Source of the DNA: Breoghania sp037026715
GTDB taxonomy: Bacteria > Pseudomonadota > Alphaproteobacteria > Rhizobiales > Stappiaceae
Length of the DNA stretch: 18,547 nucleotides
Assembly (NCBI RefSeq): GCF_037026715.1
Contig: NZ_JBANCG010000019.1
Coordinates: forward strand, 1-18,547
Direction of reading: 5' to 3'
The translations under genes were made by a program, and so were the position numbers. Below, in pieces: positions 1 to 7,728 of the stretch. How positions within the stretch are numbered: the first letter of the stretch is position 1; the number at the start of each line of letters is the position of its first letter. Under the pieces are notes generated by a model. That model was not told where the DNA came from and did no database searches. It saw nothing but the letters and a program-made list of their open reading frames with translations.

Positions 1-44
1 GGGGCGGGGGTGCGGGCATCGGGGAGATTTCACGCGCCCGCCGG

Positions 45-92
45 TCTCTCCGCTTGTCATCCCCGCGCAGGCGGGGATGACAAGCGGAGAGA
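45..92. repeat. Perfect 22-bp inverted repeat with 4-nt loop
   Basis: The arms at 45-66 and 71-92 are exact reverse complements around the loop GCAG. The core reads GTCATCCCCGC on the left and GCGGGGATGAC on the right. Short palindromes with this sort of core occur as dispersed intergenic repeats in many proteobacterial genomes (general knowledge). It lies downstream of the minus-strand DUF6455 gene, about 110 bases past its stop, so it could also end that transcript, but there is no clear T-run after the stem on either strand. Copy number cannot be judged from this window. Confidence 0.8.
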
Positions 93-201
93 TTGCAAAA
101 GAGCAGCGTAAGGACGACAGAGCGCATTCTGAGCGACGCCACCGCCTTCGCGGATATGTCCCCGAGCCGACGGTGCTGCGGGCCTCGCCGGAAACCCCGG
201 C

Positions 202-453
202 TCACGACGCCTTGCGCACCGCCTCGAACCGGCTGGAGTTCGGGCAGAAGGCGGGGGGCTCGCAATGTTCGTGGCCCTCGCCCAGCCAGGCGCGGCATTC
301 CTCGCCGTGCTTGCAGAACAGGCAGCGCACGATCGCCCCGCGCAGGAAGGCGTCGCCGCTCGGACCGCTCACCGTTGTGACGTCGGTATCCGTCTGCCGC
401 ATCATCTCGCCCATCATGTGCATGTGATCGCCGGCGTGTTTCAGAATTCCCAT
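202..453 (-). CDS. DUF6455 family Cys-rich small protein
   Basis: An 83-residue protein that matches the DUF6455 pattern known from alphaproteobacteria: a LRGAIVRC core, then CxxC, a third Cys followed by a Trp (RAWL), and a final PAFCPN. Cysteines are at about 44, 47, 53, 64 and 70, with His and Met crowded into the first 18 residues (HAGDHMHMMGEMM). This suggests metal binding or a redox role, but the family has no settled function. The start at 453 is chosen because GGAGGG lies at 461-466 on the minus strand, 7 bases upstream; a longer reading from 549 would run through that site and adds 32 residues that do not look conserved. No signal peptide is seen, so it is probably cytoplasmic. An FNR/FixK-type box lies about 90 bp upstream, which suggests induction at low oxygen. 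Confidence 0.82.
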   Translation of the reverse strand: MGILKHAGDHMHMMGEMMRQTDTDVTTVSGPSGDAFLRGAIVRCLFCKHGEECRAWLGEGHEHCEPPAFCPNSSRFEAVRKAS

Positions 454-535
454 GGATTTCCCCTCCATATGCGCAAACCGGCGGCGCGGACCGGTTGCAT
501 CGGCCGCAGCGTGACGTAACCGGAGGTCGAAAGCC

Positions 536-549
536 TTGATCAAGGTCAA
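536..549. promoter_or_regulatory. FNR/FixK-type box
   Basis: The sequence TTGATCAAGGTCAA fits the TTGAY-N4-RTCAA pattern bound by FNR, FnrL and FixK regulators, with half-sites at 536-540 and 545-549. Its centre is about 90 bp from the DUF6455 start and about 130 bp from the FliK-like start. The DUF6455 gene is the likelier target because of its Cys content and closer spacing. I could not place a convincing -10 element at the ideal distance. Confidence 0.6.
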
Positions 550-674
550 TTCGGGTGCGCGTGCGCAGAAAGCAGAAGCCGCGCGTCGGCGGGAAAGACG
601 ATTGCGGATACCCCGAATTAACCGGCAGGCCTATTCTTGTTGGAGTGGAGAGTTTTCGCTGAAGGAGCAGGCCG

Positions 675-3125
675 CTGCCCCCGGTTTCGACCATCGCCTT
701 GCCCGCGCCGGCATCGACCGGCCAGAGCCTGCCCGCGCCGGCCGCGGGCGAGGTCATGAGCGCGCGCGTAGTCGCGCAAGGGGCCGATGGCACGGCGCGG
801 CTGTCTCTGGCCAAGGGACAGCAGATCGAGGTGCGCCTGCCGATCCGGATCCCGCCGGGCACCGCGATTGCGCTGAAGGTGGAGGCTGGCGGTGCCGAGC
901 CGCGCCTTGCGCTGATGGTCGACGATAGCGGCCAGCCACTGACCCCGCAGGCCGCGCGCGCCGCCATGCAGGTTCCTGTGCCCACAGGTGCCGGCCAGAC
1001 AGGCGGGGTGCCGCAACCCGCGGTCCAGACAAGCCTTCCGCCTCCAGTTCTGACGCCGGGCAGCGTGCTGACGGCGCAGGTTGCGGCAACGGCTGCCGAC
1101 GGCACGACGCGGCTTGCGGTCGGGCGGATGGAGATTTCAGCGCAACTGCCGACGCCGCTGCCCGAGGGCACGCGCACGGTCGCGGTGAAGGTGGAGACGG
1201 GAGGCGCGACCCCGCGGCTTGCAATCGTCGTCGACGAACAGGGCCGACCGGCCGCGCCCGATGCGGTTCGTGCGCAGATGGCCGGGAACCCGGCTGGGAC
1301 GGCGCAGGCGGGAGCGGGGCAGGCTGGAGCGGGTCAGGCCGGAGCAGGCCAGCTGCGCACGGGGCCGAGCTTTCCCGCGCAGATCGGCACGCCCGCACCG
1401 GCAGCGGCAGGCGCATCGGCGACCAGCGGGGCGCCGCCGTCGCTCAATGTTTCTCCCGGCGATCTCGTCAGCGCGCGGGTCATTGCCCAGTCGGTCGATG
1501 GCACGACGCGGCTTTCGATCGGGCGCACGCAGGTGGAGGTCCGGCTTCCGGCGGGGCTGGAGGCGGGCTCGACGATCACGGTGAAGGCGGAAGCGGGGGG
1601 CGCGGCGCCGCGTCTTTCCCTGCTGGTGGATCCGCAGTCGCGGCCGCTTTCCGGCGATATCGCGCATCAGGTCAATGCCGCGCGAGCGGAGCCGGGCGTT
1701 GCCGCGAGTATCGTTTCGGGTCCGCGAGCTCTGCCTGCGACGGGCACGGTGGCGGCCGCGCGCGTGCTGCAGCCGGCGGCCGATGGCGCCGCGCAACTCG
1801 CCATCGGCAAGACGGTGGTGAAGGTGCCGCTCGCGACACCGCCGGAGCCGGGCGCGACAGTGCTGGTTCGGATCGCCGGCAGTTCCGGACAGCCGGAGAT
1901 TTCGCTTCTGTCGAACCGGCAGGGCCAGCCGTTGACGGGCGGGGCGGCAACCGCACTCGCCTCGGCACGCGCCACGCCAGCCGCCGACGCGACCGTTCTG
2001 CGGTCCGCGCCGCATGGGGGCGGGCGCAGCGATGTCGCGCCGGAGGTGTTGCGCAAGGCCATCGACGATGCCCGCCCGCTGGCGGCGGCCCGGCAGGATT
2101 CGCTTGCGCCGCTGTTTGCCAACGCGGCGGCGCTTGTCGGCAAGAACAGTCCGCTGCCGCCGGTGGTGCAGCAGGTGGTGCGCGATCTTCTGGGCTTCCG
2201 GCTGCCGGCCGATGGGCTGAGCGGCGAACAGTTGCGCGCGGCCGCCGGCCGGTCGGGGCTTTTCAAGGAAGCAGCGGGAGCGCAAGCAGGTGTTGCCGTG
2301 CGACCTGAGACCACGGCCGGCAAGGCGCGTCCCGCCCACGGAACCGGCGGTTCCGACGCGCTTCAGGCGCTTGTTTCGGCCAGCGGGCAGGCAACGGCCG
2401 CCGCCGGGCAAGCCGGTGCGCCACCGGCCGATCTCAAGGGCACGCTTTTCCTGCTGCGCGCTGTTCTTTCCGGTTTTCTCGGCGAGGAGGCGAGCCTGCC
2501 GCAAGCCCCGCGTGCGGGCACGCCGCCGCCGCCGCCGCGCGCAGGCGCCCAGCCGCAGGGCCAGCAACCGGCGCAGGCGAACCTCGATGAGGGTGCCACA
2601 CCGAAACAGGCGGCGCGCGCGCTATTGTCGGACACGGAGGCTGCGCTCTCGCGTATCCGCCTGTCGCAATTCGCCTCGCATGGGGGCAGCTCCACGTCCG
2701 GTTCTGATGCGGCGACGCTCGCCCGGGGCGCACCGGCGGCGCACTGGACGTTCGAGATCCCGCTCATGGTGGGGACCGGCACGGCGATGGCGCAGTTTCA
2801 GATCTCGCGCGACGAGGAGGGCGCAGGGTCCCGCGACCAGCCGGAGGCAGCCGGCTGGCGCCTGCATTTCGCGATCGATCTTCAGGAAACGGGGCCGGTG
2901 GAAAGTCTCGTCGCGCTGGGGGCAGGGGGGACGTCCGTCACCGTCTGGGCGGAGCGGCCGGAGGTGGCCACCGCGCTCAGGGGCAATGCGGACGAGCTTG
3001 CCGGCGTTCTCGAGCTTGCGGGCATCGATGTCGCGAGCGTGCGCATCCGGCAGGGGCGACCGAAGCAGGGGAGCGTCGGCCTCGGCAAGCTCGTTTCCGG
3101 CCAGTTTCTGGACAGGCAGACATGA
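675..3125 (+). CDS. FliK-like hook-length control family protein
   Basis: A large Ala/Gly/Pro-rich protein (808 residues from TTG 699, 816 from CTG 675) with a C-terminal Flg_hook-like domain at about 681-790 (numbering from TTG): alternating hydrophobic strands in AHWTFEIPLMV, WRLHFAIDL and ASVRIRQG. The N-terminal half has four copies of a ~65-residue beta-rich unit at about 17-81, 121-186, 254-317 and 349-412. Each has a G-x-V/L-xx-A-x-V start, a D-G-T/A-x-x-L middle and an LV/VVD-x-x-x-P-L end. Low-complexity linkers join them, including AGAGQ three times at 204-218. FliK proteins set hook length and switch export specificity through FlhB. Here the gene overlaps an FlhB-like gene by ATGA, with no other flagellar gene nearby, as in the ylqG-ylqH pair of Bacillus. 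I chose CTG at 675 because AAGGAG at 662-667 is 7 bases upstream; TTG at 699 is the alternative, and TGA at 660-662 blocks anything earlier. Confidence 0.75.
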   Translation: MPPVSTIALPAPASTGQSLPAPAAGEVMSARVVAQGADGTARLSLAKGQQIEVRLPIRIPPGTAIALKVEAGGAEPRLALMVDDSGQPLTPQAARAAMQVPVPTGAGQTGGVPQPAVQTSLPPPVLTPGSVLTAQVAATAADGTTRLAVGRMEISAQLPTPLPEGTRTVAVKVETGGATPRLAIVVDEQGRPAAPDAVRAQMAGNPAGTAQAGAGQAGAGQAGAGQLRTGPSFPAQIGTPAPAAAGASATSGAPPSLNVSPGDLVSARVIAQSVDGTTRLSIGRTQVEVRLPAGLEAGSTITVKAEAGGAAPRLSLLVDPQSRPLSGDIAHQVNAARAEPGVAASIVSGPRALPATGTVAAARVLQPAADGAAQLAIGKTVVKVPLATPPEPGATVLVRIAGSSGQPEISLLSNRQGQPLTGGAATALASARATPAADATVLRSAPHGGGRSDVAPEVLRKAIDDARPLAAARQDSLAPLFANAAALVGKNSPLPPVVQQVVRDLLGFRLPADGLSGEQLRAAAGRSGLFKEAAGAQAGVAVRPETTAGKARPAHGTGGSDALQALVSASGQATAAAGQAGAPPADLKGTLFLLRAVLSGFLGEEASLPQAPRAGTPPPPPRAGAQPQGQQPAQANLDEGATPKQAARALLSDTEAALSRIRLSQFASHGGSSTSGSDAATLARGAPAAHWTFEIPLMVGTGTAMAQFQISRDEEGAGSRDQPEAAGWRLHFAIDLQETGPVESLVALGAGGTSVTVWAERPEVATALRGNADELAGVLELAGIDVASVRIRQGRPKQGSVGLGKLVSGQFLDRQT
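1308..1352 (+). repeat. Three tandem 15-bp units coding AGAGQ
   Basis: Three successive 15-base units inside the FliK-like gene encode AGAGQ each time but differ at wobble positions. The array sits in the linker between the second and third beta-rich repeat domains. The synonymous drift suggests selection on the protein rather than a fresh slippage event. Confidence 0.7.
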
Positions 3126-3445
3126 GCGGACAGAAGAAGGCGCAAGAGAGGGGCAAGGGCGATCCCAAGCGGGTCGCGGTGGCGCTGCATTACGATCACA
3201 TCGGCGCGCCGCGGGTGACGGCGAAGGGACAGGGCTATGTCGCCGACGCAATTCTTAAGCTTGCCGAGGAGAGCGGCGTGCCGGTGGAGGAGGACGCAAT
3301 CCTCGCCCAGGCGCTGTCGCAGGTGGAGCTCAACGACGAGATCCCGGAGGAGCTCTACAGGGCAGTTGCCGTGATCATCGGGTTCATCCTGCGCCGCGGC
3401 GGCATCGACCCGGCGAAGCTTGGCGATCGCGCTGCGGACAGTTAA
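3122..3445 (+). CDS. FlhB C-terminal-domain-like protein (YlqH/FlhX type)
   Basis: A 107-residue soluble protein equivalent to only the cytoplasmic tail of FlhB/YscU. It shows the family pattern VAVALHYD, then APRVTAKGQGYVAD, EESGVPVEED, ALSQVELNDEIPEELYRAVAVIIGFI. The autocleavage motif NPTH of true FlhB is replaced by DPKR at the same place, so self-cleavage is not expected, and the membrane part is absent. Such stand-alone proteins are known next to FliK-like genes and can partly stand in for the FlhB tail in some bacteria. The ATG overlaps the stop of the upstream gene (ATGA at 3122-3125), so translation is coupled. Its partner is probably the FliK-like protein. The family call is strong; the role in secretion switching is inferred. 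Confidence 0.88.
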   Translation: MSGQKKAQERGKGDPKRVAVALHYDHIGAPRVTAKGQGYVADAILKLAEESGVPVEEDAILAQALSQVELNDEIPEELYRAVAVIIGFILRRGGIDPAKLGDRAADS

Positions 3446-3611
3446 GCCGCTGACGCGTGCTCTCCTAGCCTGCGAGTTCGGCATGCGTGACTTCAAGAAC
3501 CTCTTGCGGCGCGGCGAAAGAGGCACTAGGCAACAGCAAGGCACGTGCGCGCGAAAGATCACCCCGCCGCGCCGGCCTTCAGCCTTGCCGCGAACAGGAT
3601 CCTTTGCAGCC

Positions 3612-5096
3612 ATGACGATCGTCGATACCCGCACCCCAGACCCGAAAAAGTTCATCAAGGGCGCCACGGGCGACTGGGAAATCGTCATCGGCATGGAGGT
3701 GCACGCGCAGGTCACCTCCAAGTCGAAGCTTTTCTCCGGTGCGTCCACCGAATTCGGCCACGAGCCCAATTCCAACGTCTCGCTGGTCGATGCGGCCATG
3801 CCCGGCATGCTGCCCGTGATCAACGAGGAATGCGTCAAACAGGCCATCCGCACCGGCCTCGGCCTCAAGGCCCAGATCAACAACAAGTCGGTATTCGACC
3901 GGAAGAACTACTTCTATCCGGACCTGCCGCAGGGCTATCAGATCTCGCAGTTCAAGCAGCCGATCGTCGGAGAGGGCAAGATCCTGCTCGACATGTCGGA
4001 GGACGAGCAGGTCGAGATCGGCGTGGAGCGCCTGCATCTGGAACAGGATGCGGGCAAGTCGCTGCACGACCAGCATCCTTCCATGTCCTTCGTCGATCTG
4101 AACCGCTCCGGCGTGGCGCTGATGGAGATCGTGTCGAAGCCGGACCTGCGCTGCTCCGACGAGGCGAAGGCGTATCTCACCAAGCTTCGCACCATCCTGC
4201 GCTATCTCGGCACCTGCGACGGCAACATGGAGCAGGGCTCCATGCGCGCGGACATCAACGTCTCGGTGCGCAAGCCGGGCGGCGAGTTTGGCACGCGCTG
4301 CGAGATCAAGAACGTCAACTCCATCCGCTTCGCCGGCCAGGCGATCGAGTACGAGGCGCGCCGCCAGATCGGCATTCTGGAGGACGGCGGTTCGATCGAT
4401 CAGGAAACCCGGCTGTTCGACCCGAACAAGGGCGAGACGCGGTCCATGCGCTCCAAGGAAGAGGCGCACGACTACCGCTACTTCCCCGATCCCGACCTGC
4501 TGCCGCTGGAATTCGACGATGCCTATGTCGAGGCGCTGAAGGTCGGCCTGCCGGAGCTGCCCGACGACAAGAAGGCCCGCTTCATGGCGGATTACGGCCT
4601 GTCGGCCTATGACGCCGACATTCTCGTGCAGGAGAAGGCGTCCGCCGACTTCTTCGAGGACGTGGCAAAGGGGCGCGATGCCAAGCTTTCCGCCAACTGG
4701 GTGACCAACGAGCTCTTCGCCCGGCTGAACAAGGAAGGCCTCGACGTGACCACGAGCCCGGTTTCGGCCGACCAGCTCGGCGGCATCATCGACCTCATCA
4801 AGGCCGGCGACATTTCCGGCAAGATCGCCAAGGACCTGTTCGAGATCGTCTGGTCGGAAGGCGGCGATCCGAAGCGAATCGTCGAAGAGCGCGGCATGAA
4901 GCAGGTCACCGACCTCGGCGCGATCGAGAAGATCGTGGACGAGATCGTCGCGGCCAACCCGGACAAGGCGGAGCAGGCCAAGGAAAAGCCCGGCCTTCTC
5001 GGCTGGTTCGTGGGGCAGGTGATGAAGGCCTCCCAGGGCAAGGCCAACCCGCAGGCCGTCAACGATCTGCTGCGCAAGAAGATCGGCATCGACTGA
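3612..5096 (+). CDS. gatB: Aspartyl/glutamyl-tRNA(Asn/Gln) amidotransferase subunit B
   Basis: A 494-residue GatB, normal length for the family. With GatA and GatC it converts misacylated Glu-tRNA(Gln) or Asp-tRNA(Asn) to the amidated form in the cytoplasm; GatB carries the kinase-like active site and binds tRNA. The N-terminal signature GMEVHAQV is at about 27-34, followed by YFYPDLPQGYQISQFKQP, the LEQDAGKS segment, and VDLNRSGVALMEI near 161. The C-terminal YqeY-like tail covers roughly 350-494 (GKIAKDLFEIV, GLLGWFVGQVMKASQGKANP). ATG 3612 is chosen because family homology begins there; the open frame continues upstream to 3420 but that part is not GatB-like. Only a weak AGGA at 3596-3599 precedes it. 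gatA and gatC are not in the window, as is common in alphaproteobacteria. Confidence 0.97.
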   Translation: MTIVDTRTPDPKKFIKGATGDWEIVIGMEVHAQVTSKSKLFSGASTEFGHEPNSNVSLVDAAMPGMLPVINEECVKQAIRTGLGLKAQINNKSVFDRKNYFYPDLPQGYQISQFKQPIVGEGKILLDMSEDEQVEIGVERLHLEQDAGKSLHDQHPSMSFVDLNRSGVALMEIVSKPDLRCSDEAKAYLTKLRTILRYLGTCDGNMEQGSMRADINVSVRKPGGEFGTRCEIKNVNSIRFAGQAIEYEARRQIGILEDGGSIDQETRLFDPNKGETRSMRSKEEAHDYRYFPDPDLLPLEFDDAYVEALKVGLPELPDDKKARFMADYGLSAYDADILVQEKASADFFEDVAKGRDAKLSANWVTNELFARLNKEGLDVTTSPVSADQLGGIIDLIKAGDISGKIAKDLFEIVWSEGGDPKRIVEERGMKQVTDLGAIEKIVDEIVAANPDKAEQAKEKPGLLGWFVGQVMKASQGKANPQAVNDLLRKKIGID

Positions 5097-5640
5097 GCGA
5101 CTGCGGGCGGGATCGCGCGGGGCGCGTGAGGCCGGTGGATGCTTTGCGCGCGCCGGCGCCTGTCTTCTGGGTGCGGACGGCCGATGCGGCCTTTCGCCAT
5201 TCTCATAGCCCTCGCCGCGCGGGCGGGCGCGCATGGTTGGTTGCTTGCGCCATGGCCTCGGCAGGCCGGCTCATGCGACCGCAAGGCGCTCGTGTGCAAG
5301 TGGTCGGGCGGGGGCGACCTTGTGTCACGTGATTTTTGCGCTGCGGTAGTCTTGGACCGGCATCGGATTACCTGATTTTTGCCTTGCCTTTGCCGCGATC
5401 GTTTCCGATTTTCTCCGCTCCCATGGTGATATAGAGTGATCAAGAGCGGTTGCAGTCCGCATGCCAGAGACGCATGGAACCAATCTGGAAATATTGCGTT
5501 TGCACAGCGGACCGATCCCTCGGTCTTCACGTATAATAATCGAAATCGGGGAAGGTAGGCGACCGACGGGGCCGCGCCAGAAGAGCGTGGAGAGGCCCCT
5601 TGCGAGCGCCGCAACCGCGCCCGGCGGTCAGGTCCAGAAA
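5097..5640. other. Intergenic region gatB to OPG operon
   Basis: The first 230 bases are GC-rich and hold no convincing gene or T-tailed terminator. From about 5320 the base composition drops, with several runs of T, and a TATAAT element lies at 5532-5537. The open frame that begins with ATG 5461 and joins the OpgG frame starts upstream of that element, and its first 60 residues look non-coding. A short frame from ATG 5184 has a hydrophobic start but no ribosome site, and I do not call it. Confidence 0.6.
5508..5537 (+). promoter_or_regulatory. Candidate promoter of the OPG operon
   Basis: A perfect TATAAT at 5532-5537 is preceded by a weak -35 candidate, CGGACC, at 5508-5513 with an 18-base spacer. 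Transcription would begin near 5544, leaving a leader of about 97 bases before the GTG start at 5641. The -10 match is strong for a GC-rich genome; the -35 matches only 3 of 6 bases, so an activator may be needed. Confidence 0.4.
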
Positions 5641-7296
5641 GTGCCAGATAAAACCACATCGACGATCGATCGACGCCATTATCTGAAAATCAGTGCTAGC
5701 TTTATCGCCGCCCTGATCGGCAGCGCGTCCCTGCCTGCCTTCGCACAGGATGCCGCTCAGCCGGCGGGCGACGCGAAGCCGGAGGACGCCAAGCCCGCAG
5801 GGGCTAAGCCTGCCGAGGGCGACGCACAGGGCACCCCGTTCAACTGGGACTGGCTTGTCGCCCGGATGAAGGCGCGCGCCGGTGCGGCTTACGAGGATGA
5901 CCAGGGCAGCCTGCCGGAGCAGGTCGCCAAGCTCGACTACGACAGCCATCGCCGCATCCGCTTCCGGCCCGACCATGCGCGCTGGAAGGGGACGGAGCGC
6001 AATTTCGAGCTTCAGGCCTTCTATCCCGGCTGGCTGTTCGACAAGCCCGTCCACCTCTTTGAGGTGGTGGAGGGCCAGCTGCGGCCGATGGACTTCCAGG
6101 CGGACGATTTCGAATACCGCGAGCCGCTGGATGCGCAGGCGTTCGAGAAGATCGAGCTGCCCGGCGTGGCCGGTTTCCGGCTGCATTATCCGCTCAACCG
6201 GTCCGACTATCGCGACGAGCTGATCTCGTTTCTGGGCTCCAGCTATTTCCGCGCGCTCGGGCGCGGCAACATCTACGGCATTTCGGCGCGCGGACTGGCG
6301 GTCGACACCGCGTCGGGCAGCGCGGAGGAGTTTCCCCGCTTCACCCGCTTCTACATCGAGCGCCCGGAGAAGGGCGCGCGGGAGATCAAGCTCTATGCCG
6401 AGCTTGAGAGCGAGCGCGTGGCCGGCGCCTATGCCTTTTCGATCACGCCCGGCGTGGAGACGGTTGTGGACGTGCAGGCCGCCATCTTCCTGCGCGCAGC
6501 CGTCTCCCGGCTCGGGCTCGCGCCGCTCAGCTCCATGTACCTTTTCGGCGAGAACGATCACACCGGCTTCGACGACTTCCGCCCCGAAGTCCACGACAGC
6601 GACGGGCTCGTCATCCTGCGCGCCAGCGGCGAGCGCATCTGGCGCCCGCTCACCAATCCCGGCCAGCTGCAGCTCTCGATTTTCGCCGAGGACAATCCCG
6701 GCGGCTTCGGGCTGTTGCAGCGCGACCGGGCGCCCGACCATTACCTCGATACCGAGGCGCGCTACGAGCGGCGGCCCTCGGTCTGGATCGAGCCTGTGGG
6801 CGAATGGGGCAAGGGCTCCGTCTTCCTGGCGGAAATCCCCTCCAAGGAGGAGATTCACGACAACATCGTTGCCTTCTGGATGCCGGAGAACGGGCTCGAG
6901 GCCGGATCCGAGCACTGGCTGCACTACCGCATGCTGTGGGCGATGGAAGTGGAGGGGGACGTTCCGCTCGCGCGCGTGATCCGCACCCGCACGGGGCAGG
7001 GGGGCACGGCCTCTTCCGAGCCCGATCCCGATCTGCGCAAGTTTCTCGTGGATTTCGCGGGCGATCCGCTCGTCGGTCTGGGCGAGGACGCGGCCATCGA
7101 TGTGCAGCTCAATGTCGGAAACGGCAAAATAACGCACAAAATATTGAACAAATTGCCCGGTAGCGACGTTTGGCGTTTGATCGCGGATGTCAGGCGCAAG
7201 GACGGGAGCAAGCCCGTGGAGCTCAGCGCCGCCCTTTTGCGCGATCAGGAGCGCCTAACCGAAACCTGGACGTATCAGTGGGGTCAGACAGTATGA
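5641..7296 (+). CDS. opgG: Periplasmic glucan biosynthesis protein, OpgG/OpgD (MdoG) family
   Basis: A 551-residue MdoG-family protein acting in the periplasm on the glucan backbone made by OpgH. I chose the GTG at 5641 because it puts a Tat-like motif (DRRHYLK, Arg 11 and 12) right at the N terminus, followed by a hydrophobic stretch and an AFA|QDA cleavage site near 35. The ATG at 5461 would bury this signal 60 residues inside and lies upstream of the likely promoter. An AGG in CAGGTCC precedes the GTG. A Lys/Ala/Pro linker (about 36-64) leads to the catalytic region, which begins FNWDWLV and contains RIRFRPDHARWKG, FYPGWLF, FLGSSYFRALGRGNIYGISARGLA and EEFPRFTRFYIERP, all typical of the family. 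A Tat signal is more like OpgD than E. coli OpgG. Its stop overlaps the next start (ATGA at 7293-7296). Confidence 0.93.
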   Translation: MPDKTTSTIDRRHYLKISASFIAALIGSASLPAFAQDAAQPAGDAKPEDAKPAGAKPAEGDAQGTPFNWDWLVARMKARAGAAYEDDQGSLPEQVAKLDYDSHRRIRFRPDHARWKGTERNFELQAFYPGWLFDKPVHLFEVVEGQLRPMDFQADDFEYREPLDAQAFEKIELPGVAGFRLHYPLNRSDYRDELISFLGSSYFRALGRGNIYGISARGLAVDTASGSAEEFPRFTRFYIERPEKGAREIKLYAELESERVAGAYAFSITPGVETVVDVQAAIFLRAAVSRLGLAPLSSMYLFGENDHTGFDDFRPEVHDSDGLVILRASGERIWRPLTNPGQLQLSIFAEDNPGGFGLLQRDRAPDHYLDTEARYERRPSVWIEPVGEWGKGSVFLAEIPSKEEIHDNIVAFWMPENGLEAGSEHWLHYRMLWAMEVEGDVPLARVIRTRTGQGGTASSEPDPDLRKFLVDFAGDPLVGLGEDAAIDVQLNVGNGKITHKILNKLPGSDVWRLIADVRRKDGSKPVELSAALLRDQERLTETWTYQWGQTV

Positions 7297-7664
7297 GAGT
7301 TGAAGTGTCTCAGTGCGACATCAGCCTCAACCAGGTGATGAAGACGCCGGAGAGCGCGTCATGCGAGAGCCTGCGCCTGTTGCTGCGCCGGCCGGATCTG
7401 GATGACGCGACCCTGCGCGAGGCGGTCGCCGAGGCGGTGGAGAATTCGCCGCGGCTCAGCGCGCTCGGCGACAGCGGCAGCCTGGTGGAGCGGGTGTTGA
7501 GCGGCGAGGTTCCCGACGAGGTGCGCCGCGCCGTCGTCGCCTCCCTGTGCCTGCCCGCGCCGCGCGCGCCGCTTGCCATGCCGCTCCAGGTGCTGGAGCG
7601 CGAAGACGCCCGGGCGCCGTTTCTTGCGCGGCTCTTCGGCCGCAGCCGCGCCCGACAGGGCTAA
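7293..7664 (+). CDS. Unrecognised 123-aa protein in the opgI position
   Basis: I do not recognise this family. It overlaps the OpgG stop by ATGA and ends 64 bases before OpgH, so it is surely part of the operon. It has no signal peptide or membrane helix. The middle (about 25-90) reads as short helices rich in Leu, Arg, Glu and Ala, of the kind LRLLLRRPDLDDATLREAVAEAV, written here only in outline: Leu-Arg runs, then ATLREAVAEAVE and EVPDEVRRAVVASL. The C terminus is basic (LARLFGRSRARQ) and could contact the membrane or OpgH. In Rhodobacter sphaeroides an extra gene, opgI, lies between opgG and opgH and is needed for backbone synthesis. The position matches, but I cannot confirm homology. 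The start is supported by the coupling and a weak GGGG 9 bases upstream. Confidence 0.8.
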   Translation: MRVEVSQCDISLNQVMKTPESASCESLRLLLRRPDLDDATLREAVAEAVENSPRLSALGDSGSLVERVLSGEVPDEVRRAVVASLCLPAPRAPLAMPLQVLEREDARAPFLARLFGRSRARQG

Positions 7665-7728
7665 GCGGTCCCGCAAGGGTTGAACGCGCCCACAGGGCTT
7701 TTGCGAAAGCGTCACGGAGTGTCATTCC

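Noticed and set aside
1137..2567. Arg-rich minus-strand frame opposite the FliK-like gene
   Set aside because: Arg-rich composition is expected from antisense of an Ala/Gly/Pro-rich gene; the plus-strand frame has domains and coupling.
3579..5234. Long minus-strand frame opposite gatB
   Set aside because: gatB is certain on the plus strand; this frame is a codon-bias shadow with no recognisable domain.
5184..5375. Short plus-strand frame with a hydrophobic start, in the gatB-opgG gap
   Set aside because: No ribosome site, no clean signal peptide cleavage pattern and no family likeness.
5527..7137. Long minus-strand frame opposite opgG
   Set aside because: Shadow of a clear MdoG-family gene; no start signal or homology visible.
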